A stretch of DNA of 64,000 nucleotides, from contig CM042088.1 of NCBI GenBank assembly GCA_023512835.1, forward strand, positions 8,610,078-8,674,077. The letters run 5' to 3'. The translations under genes were made by a program, and so were the position numbers. The notes under the pieces are model-generated. The model had not been told where the DNA came from. It saw nothing but the letters and a program-made list of their open reading frames with translations, and did not search any database. Position 1 is the first letter of the stretch. Every line of letters starts with the position of its first letter. Shown piece by piece: positions 1-9,304 of the stretch. The DNA is from Taxillus chinensis. Taxonomy: Eukaryota; Streptophyta; Magnoliopsida; Santalales; Loranthaceae.

Positions 1-1429
1 CATATAAGGAGTTAGAATCACCTACCTGGAAGATTCTTTGCGATCCACGAGCTCCAATCGCCCCAAAATCGCCAAGAAAGCTCTACGCTCTTCACCTTCT
101 CTCTCTCTCTCTCTCTCTCTCTTGCTCAAACATGTACGTACCAATAATTGGCAATTAAAGATATAAGGCGGTTCTTAATTATATATATACCGTTGCCAAT
201 AATTGGCCTCCCAAAGAATAATTGACCCGAACGCAATAATTGACCTCCCGAGGTCACGAACTCCAAATTGAGTCAAATTACTGTCAAAACGCTCGAAATA
301 ACGAGCACAACACTGTTCAGATATTATCACACTCAAATGACTGCTCAAACGCAAAGTCAACCAATAAACCCCAAAAAGTCAACAATCGGGTCAAACGGGG
401 CCCCGACTCGGAATCGGGCCCAAGTACAGTCAAAATGCTCACATCGACGGCTACACTACCGTCCAGATAGTTACATTCCCATAGAATGACTATCTCTCAA
501 AACTACCCAAATACGAGTCTTTACAAAAATAGCTAGCGAGAGTAGTATCACGAGGTAGTGAAAGATGGTCTCTCTCCATTTTAAATAGTCAAAGTCTTTC
601 TCAAAGTGCACAAGAAGGAACTTTCAATGATAGAAGGAACTCTGTCATGCCCCAGTTTTACATAGGGATAGTTTCGTTGTCTTTCATGCTGACATGCTCT
701 TCTAATATGCTTGGAGTTTGAGGTGGAACCAAAATGGCTTAGGTTTCCTTGGCTTGATATGCCCCAATTCGGACTTACTACCCATGCTAAAAGAATAAAC
801 AAGTAGTGACAAACATTGCACACAAAAATTGCAAGTAACATAAACTTAATAAAACCAAACAAGAGTGATTGCTTTTATGAACACACAAAACAACAAAGAA
901 TTGCCATATCCCCAGAGAGTTTTCTCACAACATCATAAACCTGGCTATTTTTATTTCTGTGGCTCCATTGTTTACTGGCTTGGATGTTCTGGTAATGGGG
1001 TTTGAGTTAACACTTGGTTCACCAGATGGCTTCCAAAAGTCCAGTTATTTCGCCCTTACTAACTATTGGAAAACTTTCTTAAGGGCAAAAACAATTTTCA
1101 AGGTCGTGTCCCGCTCTATTGCTATGATAGGTACATCAGGCCTCCGACTTGTACCATGTAGGGGGTGGTTGTTTCACTTCTATTGCTGGAATTGGAGTCA
1201 CCATTCTAGATTCTAGGAGTCATGGATACAACTTAGCATAGGTTATAGGGATCTTATCGAATTCTTACCTGGGTCTATTAGTAGTCTAGCTCGGTCTGAC
1301 AGGGGCTTGTTAGGGTTCTGGTTGCATGATTGGACTTGAGTTTGGTGGAGGACTATAAAGAGCTCCCCCTTGTGGTCAATATGTTAAGTATTGAGGTGTC
1401 GACACTGCATTGGCTGTCATTGGGGGTGG
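1..1429. other. AT-rich noncoding flank, probable old LTR debris
   Basis: No supportable gene. A CT microsatellite lies at 98-122, preceded by a splice-like CTACCTGG and followed by a GATATAAGG stretch, which resembles the leader of a minus-strand LTR. A TGTCATGCCCC string at 643 resembles the inverted 3' end of the gypsy LTRs seen later (TGTCACGCCCC), but I could not find a matching second end. The short open frames here have no recognisable domain. Confidence 0.4.
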
Positions 1430-2215
1430 TGTCACACTCCGGATTTCCAATCCGAAGAAACCGGTTTGTGACTCTCCTTTACCCACATAGTGTATAAGGG
1501 GTTGGGATAATATAACTCCACACATGACATCAGAAACTCCCACGGTAGATATTCACAAAGTCAAAATCATATCTTTATTAAATTCAAACCACAATAAACA
1601 TTTACAAACCAATCGACATGCCTTTATTATAGTCAAATCTCTTTTACAATCTTTCCCCACTGGGATTACATCATTTTCCCCAAAATAACATAATTGAAAA
1701 AAAAAAACAATTAAACAAATACGAGTCTTCCACCTTAGGATTCCACCTATCACCTGTAGGTTCTTAAAAAAAAACACATCACAGTAGGAGGGGTGAGCAA
1801 CCACAACTCAGTAGGGATCATGTCTCCCCAACCCATCCATGCTCCTAATATCTACATGAGGACATGTACAAGTGCAATGTCGTGGCAATAATATAACAAC
1901 TGGTAACAATCGATTTGTATAAATGTCAACACACAGACAAGCCACAAGAGCAAATACAACCATTGTCACAGCCACACAGGCTTCCATATCCACAGCAACA
2001 CAGGCTCCACAGTCACACAGGCTTCCATACCCACAGCCACATAGGCTCCACAGCCACACACGCTATCATAACCACATAGCACACATAATCACATTCACAA
2101 CACATTAGACAAACACATGTATTCAACAATCCACACAATCCATAATTAACATATCCACATAAATATCATATCAACATAATTATCATAACAACATAACTTT
2201 CCCGGAAACTCTAAG
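1430..2215 (-). repeat. Degenerate Tekay/Del-type LTR fragment (R/U5 side)
   Basis: It begins TGTCACACTCCGGATTTCC, the diverged inverted form of the LTR end in T1-T5. It keeps the same order of landmarks: the CCCCACTGGGATTACATC block, a TCTTCCACCTT block, and GGAGGGGTGAGCAACCACA followed by CTCAGTAGGGATCATG. At about 1945-2065 it has its own minisatellite rich in CACAGGCTTCCAT and CCACAG words. There is no PBS beside the 1430 end, so this is a solo LTR or a 3' LTR whose internal region has been lost. The U3 side probably continues into the next feature, but its end was not found. Confidence 0.65.
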
Positions 2216-2239
2216 GTTTCCCCACGAGGCCTTGCCGCG

Positions 2240-3310
2240 AGATTAATCCTAACTGTTGGAAATATAGGATTTGAAGAAGCTGCCAAAATACAGTCTAAGT
2301 CTGGAGACTCGAAGATCCGAAGGTCGTAGGGTCGCAGAGTCGAAGTTCGTAGAAATAGACCTGTCACATGACATATTGGTGAGAGGCTCGTAGACTCATA
2401 GGGTCTGGAGACTCGAAGTAAAAATATGATAGAACACGCTGTGACTCATAGATCCAGGGTCGAAGGTCATAAAGTTGAAGTGCGAAAAAGAGAGAGTTAC
2501 TGCAAGCGTAAATAAATTCAGAGGCTCGTAGAGTCAAAGAATTCTAAAGAACAGTAACCAACTTTAAATGACTCAAAGACTCGAAGCCCGTAGAACTGTA
2601 GAGTCCCTAAGAGTGCCTAGTCAATTAACAGAATGGAAAGTAGACTCGTAGACTACAGGGTCGTAGAGTGGAACCTTAGAACACTGTTAAGAAAATAGGA
2701 CTCGCAGACTCGTAGGTAGAAGATCGAAGAGTCGAAGCCAAAAGGACTGACCAACTAAAATGAAACTGTAACTCAAGAGTCGTAGAGTCATAGACTCAAG
2801 GGATACAGGTAATTTAAGGAACTTGTCAGACACATCACAAACTTGAAGATCATGAAGGCAAAAAGTAATAGCTGAAGGGTCGTAGCCGTAGAGTCGAAGA
2901 CTCGTAGAGTATGGAAACTCAGCACATGAGTAAATGCGAAAGGCTAAGGAAGAAATGTAAAGTCTAAGACTCGTAAAGTCGAAGGTTTTCAAGGTTGAAG
3001 ACTCGCAGAGTCGAAGAGCCTCTTAATCAAGTAAAATAAGCTGAGAAACCCGAAGGTCGTAGACTCGCAAAGCTAGGGTCATAGACTCGCAGCTGTAACA
3101 ACGGGTAGATTAGGTGCACTTCGAAGAAGTCACTCTAAGAGCTATTAGGATAGTCACAGACTCGTAGAGTCATAGACTTGCAGAGTCGCAGACTCACAGT
3201 TAATAGAGTGACACAACAGACTTAATCTAACTCGAACTCTAGCCTCGGAGACTCGAAGATATGTGAGTCGTAGACTCGCAGATATCAACACTGTAAAGCC
3301 AAAAGTAAAC
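2240..3310. repeat. GTCGAAG/GACTCGTAG word-rich low-complexity block
   Basis: About 1 kb made of irregularly spaced, degenerate short words such as GACTCG(T/C)AG, AGAGTCGAAG, GGTCGTAG and GAAGACTCG. There is no fixed period, so it is not a classical satellite. No coding potential is supportable. By position it may be the expanded U3 of the minus-strand LTR at 1430, because the T1 LTR carries a shorter block of the same words in its U3. Confidence 0.55.
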
Positions 3311-3659
3311 TTCTGCAACCTCAACAGGCTCTAACTGAAACCTTTGAGTCATCAAACCTATGAGGCACCCACCTTCAAGGCATACTTAAAACCTTAAGCA
3401 TATTCACTTAGCGATATCTTTAGCTAGGGTTTGTACAGTAAGCCTGTGCCGTCTCGAGCAGCTGGAGTGCAGTTAATGCCACATTAATTGCAATCAACCA
3501 CTTTCCATGGATGAATGGCCAAGATTGACTACGCAAGTATGGGCATGCAACTGCACAGCATGGGCAACAGATCTACAAATCAGAGCAGATTAACCCATCC
3601 CCTAACATCCCGCATATCCAGTGGCGCAAAGTCAGTCTATCAGATGGACAACTAGGCAC

Positions 3660-4220
3660 ACATCAATCTAAACTTAAAATATATATCTCTCTCACATTTA
3701 ACGACAAAAAGGGGAGTTAGTCTCTTTCTCTGAAAGCGTGGAATACACAGAATACAAGAAAAAGGATTCTTACACACATTAAGATATAGATCTTTTACAG
3801 AACTCACAAGAGAGTTCCAACACTAGAGAGAGAGACTTAGAGAGAGAAAAAGAACTTCCAAGTGTTGTGTGCCGCGTTGAACCAAGATCAAGATCAAACG
3901 TTGTGATCCATCATATACACTTGTTCACCCAAGATTCAGCACGATTATTTAGTCTACCCTCAGTGTTGTTTTCCACAAATCAAAACTATCACGGACCATT
4001 CCTTACACAACTGAGATCATTGAACAAGGAGCATTTACTACATCTTAGATTTGTTTGATAGTTCATAACTCACATTATCACTCAAATTACTATTGTCATC
4101 TTCTCCATAAATACTTCCAGCATAGTTATCCTTAGAAGTACCACATACCAGTAAACAGTTTAGCTTCTGCGCACGAAGAAAGTCTATTCACCCCCCTCTA
4201 GACTCACTGTGGGACCTATA
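3660..4220 (+). repeat. 3' part of the copia 5' LTR
   Basis: The stretch ends in a run of C followed by CTCTAG and GGGACCTATA, immediately before a copia-type PBS. This is the usual LTR/PBS arrangement of SIRE-like Ty1/copia elements. The terminal CA appears mutated to TA. The left boundary could not be set, because the second LTR is outside the window and no TG start with a TSD stands out. The stretch between 3310 and 3660 shows no other feature. Confidence 0.5.
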
Positions 4221-4222
4221 AT

Positions 4223-4234
4223 TGGTATCAGAGC
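4223..4234 (+). other. Copia primer-binding site (tRNA-Met type)
   Basis: TGGTATCAGAGC follows the LTR end after a short spacer and matches the 3' end of initiator tRNA-Met, the usual primer of plant copia elements. It fixes the orientation (plus) and the start of the internal region. Confidence 0.85.
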
Positions 4235-4262
4235 AGTTTTATAACTCTGTAGAGATCCCTAA

Positions 4263-6540
4263 ATGGCCGACATGGATTCCAGAAGTGCAGCTCTAGCTCC
4301 CGAGCATGCTCCAGCTCCTATTGAGGAAGTTGAAGCCAGTCGTGTTCTAAAAGAAGGAGTGACTGGAGATTAGGAGCAGGAAGAACCGACTACTAGTAGC
4401 AACAAGAAAGAACAAGAAAACTTCTATGATGTCCTGCCTAGCTCATCCTCCCAAGTTCTTATGTGTACACCCGCACGCTTCTCCAAATGGAAAGCGAGAA
4501 TGAGAGCACACCTCGACATGTTTGACACCGATCTCTGGGAAACAATAAAAAACGGACCTTTCACCCCAAAGAGTATGCAAAGAGGCTGGTTGATGACGAA
4601 AGACCTAGACAGCTAGTTTAAGGTGGAGCAAAGGAAAGTAAAGCTTGGCTTCAAGGCAAAAACCATACTTTTCTCTGCGCTCGACGATGATATGTTCACG
4701 GATGTGCAAGACTTAGAGACAGCGATGGAGGTATGGGACAACCTATGTCTCATCTATGAAGGAGATAAACAGATACAGGACAACTAGATTTCCATGCTCA
4801 AGCAGGAGTATGAAGCCTTCAGATGTGAACCGAAGGAATCACTGGACAGCATATACAAGCGGTTAACAGGTCTGATTCAACGGATAAAGACTTACAATGT
4901 TGAGATCTCTCAGAAGGACAAGAATGACAAGTTTATGAGATCTTTACCCTTGAGACTGCTGATAAAGACATAAACCATCTGTCGTCAGCTGAAGGAGTGG
5001 AAAACTTGTGCCTTGGAAGCACTATATGGGGACCTCAAAACGTTCGAAATGCAAAAAGAAGAACTTGAGGCATCTGAGAACCCTTCCAAGAAAAGGGGAA
5101 ATCTATTACCTTTAAGGTGGCTGCTGAACCAAGGGAACCATCTTAAGAAGAAGAAGAAGATGATGCTGAAGAACTTGTTTTAGATAGCGCCTCAGATGAA
5201 GAGGTGCGTTTCTGATCAAGAAACTGCTGAAGAGAAGGAGGAACTGTAGGAGGAAAGCAAGGCAGTCATCCTCATCTTTCTCTAAGGGAAAAGATAAGGA
5301 GAAGTTGCAGTGTTACCACTGCAACAGGCCCGGTCACTTCGCTGCCGACTATTACAAGCTAAAGAGGGAGAAAAAGGAGGTAGCTGAGCAGAAAAAGAAG
5401 ACCAAAGGCTCCTCAAGCAGAAAGGATGATAAGAGGAAGAAGGCTCTCGTCACTAACAAGTTTAACAGTGAAACTGAGGAGGAAGAAGAATCATCTGATG
5501 AGGAGAAGAAGGAACCAGTGGTCTCATCTGCTTCATGGCTGACCATTCACCTCCCCTCAAGGTAAGAACTTATGAACAGCTCTACATTGAATATGAAGAT
5601 ACCTATAGAGCTCTTAAAGAAATAAATGAACAATTTCTTCCTATGAAAGCTGACAAAGAAAGATACTACTCTAAACTGGAAAAGCTTTCATGTGAATATA
5701 GAGACTCTATAGATGACTATGAAAGAACAAAGAGAAGATTAAGAGCTGAAGTGAGTGAGATGAGAAGCACACACGATGATCTTTTGGACAAAGCTGGACA
5801 ATTGAAAATGGTTAATAAAGACATCGATAGGCTTAAAAAGGAACTAGCTGAAACCAAAGTAGAACTGGAAAAAGAAAGACAAATTAGTAAAAAGTGGCAA
5901 GATTCTGCTGAGATTGCTGCTCACTTTAGGACTACTCTAGATGTTAAAGGTCTAGCCTTAGGTCTAGGTTTCTCTAAAGACCAAATAACCAAGGCCCAGG
6001 CCTACCCTGTGCAGACCAAGTGTCTTGCTGGCTTTGTTCCTGCTGGCAGTGTGCTTCTTGATTGCAGAAAGGAGGTACAAATGGCTGTTACTTGTCCACC
6101 CAAACCTGTAACACCCAAACTTAGAGATATGGGTACTACTGCATCTCAGGACAGTGATGCAGTAGTTGATTAGATAGAACTGAAAGCTGAACCTTTGGTC
6201 AACCTGTCCTCTACATCCCAATGCAAGGGTAAGGGTGTAGTATTGACGGAGACAAACTCAAGCAGACTTACTACTACATTTGAGACTGGCTCATCCAGCA
6301 AGGCTGTTTCCTCCAAGCCTAAGTTTGTCCCTGGTGGTAGAGTTAAGAACGGTCTAGGATATGTGAGAGAACCTAGGAAGCCTCTTAACACTCCAACCAA
6401 ACCCTTGAGATAAAATGTCCAACCCAATCCTATTAATTGCCCCATCTGCTGTGAAGTTGGACACCTTTCCTATCAATGCAGATTCTACCCTGAGTATCTT
6501 AAGAATGAGATTGCCATAGAAATTAGGGTAAGCCTTAAGC
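4263..6540 (+). pseudogene. gag: Copia Gag (UBN2-type), decayed
   Basis: The ATG at 4263 follows the PBS by 28 bases and opens an N-terminal segment that stops at 4371 (TAG). Readthrough shows a UBN2-like capsid domain (about 4460-5080, including DLWETIKNGPF and the SMLKQEYEAF region), then a CCHC-like knuckle at 5311-5352 whose last ligand is Tyr (CYHCNRPGHFAADY). An acidic/lysine-rich linker is followed by a coiled-coil frame of about 210 residues (5535-6173) and a second complete knuckle (CPICCEVGHLSYQC, 6438-6479). Several nonsense codons and at least one frameshift separate these parts. The domain order resembles SIRE/Maximus-type Gag. It packages element RNA in cytoplasmic particles in living relatives; this copy cannot make the protein. 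Confidence 0.75.
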
Positions 6541-6829
6541 AATTACACATCACTGAAAATCTGCAACCTCATAACTTAGATAGGAATAAGAAAGCAACCA
6601 GGCACACATAGGTTACCTCACCAAAGAACACAACTACTAAACCTGTGAAGAAAAATGTCAACTCTGTGCCTAGTAAAGCTGCCAAGAGTAACCATAAGGA
6701 AGGAGAATCTACAAAGAGCCCAAAGAACAAAATCACTAACAAATTTAATGAGGGATCACATAAGTTAGCATGGAAAATCAAATCATCTCCGACTTATTGG
6801 AAACCAAAATTGTTAACTGCAGCTTTCAC

Positions 6830-7605
6830 TTACCCAAAGTCCAAGCACAATTGGGCCCCCAAGACATAGTTGCCTATTCTGCAGGAACAGGTACATGAAG
6901 CTGAAAGTAGCCACCGGGGACAAGAGATCAATTCCAGCCAGTGATACCTTGATAGTGCCTGTTCTGTACACATGACATATGATGCCTCCCTATTGAGTGA
7001 AGTAAGGGAGGTTACAGCTTCATCTATCACATTCAGGGGATAACAAAAAGGGTAAGATTGTTTGTAAGGGTACTCTCTCTAATGGTCATGTTTCAATTCA
7101 AAATGTATCTGTTGTTCAAGGTCTCAAACATAACCTGTTGAGCATAAGTTAATTGTGTGACAAGGGTTATGAAGTGATGTTCACTAAACACACTTGAACA
7201 GTTATAGATCCTGTCTCCAAAGAGTTAAAGCTGAATGGACACAGACAAGGCAATGTCTATAAATTGGCCTTTGGTAATGCTCAATCTAATGAACCAATTT
7301 GTTTTTTGTCCAAAGCTTCTCCTGACATTAGTTGGTTATGGCATAAGATATTTGGTCATTTAAAATTTAAGACTATATCTAAATTGGCATTTCTTGATTT
7401 GGTTGAGGGCTTACCTAAGCATGTTTATGAGAAAGAACACCCTTGTAGGGATTGTCAGCTGGGAAAGCAGGTGAAACATTCTTTTAAGAGTGTGGATAAA
7501 ACCTCAATCACATAACCACCTGAACTTCTGCACATGGACCTATGTGGACCAATAAAGGTGTCTTCATTATCTGGTGTACGATACTTCCTTGCAGTAGTAG
7601 ATGAC
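6830..7605 (+). pseudogene. pol: Copia Pol, PR and IN N-terminus (left part)
   Basis: A protease remnant with the DSACS..HM signature (near 6945-6980, in place of DSG) is followed by the GAG-pre-integrase HHCC zinc finger (WLWHKIFGHL near 7340, CRDCQLGK near 7450) and the start of the IN catalytic core (HMDLCGP near 7532, then AVVDD). The frame is broken by several stops. The coding sequence is cut exactly after the VVDD codons by T1 and resumes at 13874. PR cleaves the polyprotein and IN inserts the cDNA; neither is functional here. Confidence 0.8.
7601..7605. other. TSD ATGAC, left copy (T1)
   Basis: ATGAC here and at 13869-13873 flank T1 directly. Removing T1 and one copy restores a continuous copia IN reading frame (VVDDYTR), which confirms insertion into the copia element. 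Confidence 0.95.
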
Positions 7606-7958
7606 TGTAATGACCCGTGTTTTGGGTAGAACAAGCTGGAACGAAGATGAACAATACCCTGGGTGAACGCTTGGGTCAAAAGGTGGAAGACCCGAAGATT
7701 TGGGTCGTAAGGTCGAAGACCGAGGGTCAAAGTTCAAAGGTTTGAGGGTCGAAAGTTAGATCTTTGAGACAGATCTTCGAGGCCGCATTTCCAGCGAGTC
7801 TTCGAGGGAGTGTTTCTACGAGTCTTCGTGGCTTGGTTGTTAGAGAGTGTAATGAGCTCAAGTGGGAGCGTGTAGAGGCTGCGTGTGACAATGACCATGT
7901 TCGGATTGTGGGTATTTTGTCTTGTGTGGAAGCGGAGTGGTTATTTCATGTTTTATTT

Positions 7959-8108
7959 ATCAAAACTATGTCATTTTGATGGTGTGTTTCATTTATCAAA
8001 ACTACGTCGTTTTGATGGTGTGTTTCATTTATCAAAACTACGCCGTTTTGATGGTGGGATTTCATTTATCAAAACTACGTCGTTTTGATAAGTGAGGTCT
8101 ATATAAAG
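7959..8108 (+). promoter_or_regulatory. T1 5' LTR promoter: four palindromic ACGT modules plus TATA box
   Basis: Four near-palindromes with arms ATCAAAAC and GTTTTGAT around a TACGTC-like core lie at 7959-7980, 7995-8016, 8031-8052 and 8068-8089, at a spacing of 36-37 bases. The first has decayed to ATGTCA. TATATAAAG follows at 8100-8108. ACGT cores are typical plant bZIP binding sites, so an enhancer array is likely; this role is inferred. The modules recur upstream of the TATA box in all the Tekay/Del LTRs here. Confidence 0.7.
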
Positions 8109-8163
8109 AGGAGCTCTCTTTATTTTAGGTTTAGGGTTTTTGTTGTCAGCTGCCGCAGCCGTC

Positions 8164-8165
<2 letters not shown>

Positions 8166-8222
<57 letters not shown>

Positions 8223-8240
8223 AGATTGAGAGAGAGAGAG
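8166..8240 (+). repeat. (GA)n microsatellite in the T1 5' LTR leader
   Basis: A GA run at 8166-8219 with a shorter GA run to 8240, just downstream of the TATA box, in what should be the transcribed leader. The same tract, with different lengths, is in every Tekay/Del LTR of the window (CT on minus copies). Confidence 0.9.
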
Positions 8241-8706
8241 CTCCAGTTCGTGGCTGTCGTTATCATTCCCGTGGTTGGACGGCGTTAGGCGTGGAGGCAA
8301 GAGCGTGGAGGATCTTTGAGGTAGGGGTTCTGTCTTTCCTGGTCTGTTCAGGGGTTAGGCCCTATGGATATTTTGTAAAGCTTCTATCGTTAATGCTATA
8401 ATACTTATATGTAAATTCATATAGGTGTGATCTCCTATATGAATGTTGGCCTTCAATGGCATTTTGGTGTGATTCTGATGTTGGGTGGGCAGTGCATGTT
8501 AAATGTTCGATAAAATGCCAGTGTGAATATGTTTGTATGAATATGCCAATATGTGTTTGATGATATGCCAGTACGGCTAGAATTGTGAGTTGGTAAAGGT
8601 GTGCATGCCAAGTGTTTGTTTTTATGCCCGAGTGGCTGGGTTTGTACATTTGTGAATGTGTGCCTACTAAGTGTTTGGTGTTATGCCTGAGTGGTTATGT
8701 GTACTG

Positions 8707-8820
8707 TGTTTTGTGAAACCCGGTGGCTGTGGAAGCCTAGGACTGTTTTGTGAAACCCGGTGGCTGTGGAAGCCCAGGACTGTTTTGTGAAACCCAGTGG
8801 CTGTGGAAGCCCGGGACTGC
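8707..8820 (+). repeat. LTR minisatellite, three units of about 37 bp
   Basis: Three head-to-tail units share the core GGTGGCTGTGGAAGCC preceded by TTTTGTGAAACCC. The paired 3' LTR has four units at about 13224-13376, and the T2 LTR has two at about 15890-15963. T3, T4 and T5 have an unrelated minisatellite at the same LTR position. Confidence 0.9.
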
Positions 8821-9304
8821 TCTGGTGTTAGCTTGTGTGGCTGTTTGAAATATTTGTTTTTGCTGATGGCTTACCGTTATATTGGTTGAAATAATTGTAT
8901 CACAACACTGCACTTGTACACACGGCATGTAGATGCTAGGAGCATGGGATGGGTTGGGGAGACATGATCCCTACTGAGCTGTGGTTGCTCACCCCTCCTA
9001 CTATGATGTGTTTTCTTTCAGGAACCTACAGACGTTAGGTGGGAACACCAAGGTGGAAGACTTTCTACCTTGTGGCTTTACTCCTTTTGTTATTTGAGTG
9101 TCTTGTCAAATGTTATGTTGAGACTATTGTAACTCCAATTGGAGATGATGTAATGGATTTTGGAACTTAATAAAGATAAGTGGTTCGCCTTTTTGCTATT
9201 TATTGTGGATTATTATGAATGTGTTGGATTTTGAACGTCTACCCCTTGCCCACCGGGTGGGTAAAGGGGAGTCACGAACCGGTTTCCTCGGGTTAGAAAT
9301 CCGG

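Larger units (their letters stand above)
7606..9304 (+). repeat. T1 5' LTR, lacking its last 9 bases
   Basis: It starts TGTAATGACC and matches the 3' LTR at 12176-13868 along its whole length, but breaks off at ...AATCCGG, where the 3' LTR continues GGCGTGACA. U3 carries a GTCGAAG-word block (about 7675-7790), four ACGT-core palindromic modules, a TATA box and a (GA)n tract. R/U5 carries three minisatellite units. Confidence 0.92.

Noticed and set aside
643..653. TGTCATGCCCC as the end of another LTR
   Set aside because: Eleven bases resemble the family end, but the following sequence lacks the other landmarks and no partner end or TSD was found.
8085..8300. Arg/Glu repeat proteins over GA tracts (also near 12619, 17547, 24889)
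   Set aside because: Direct translation of (GA)n microsatellites in LTR leaders.
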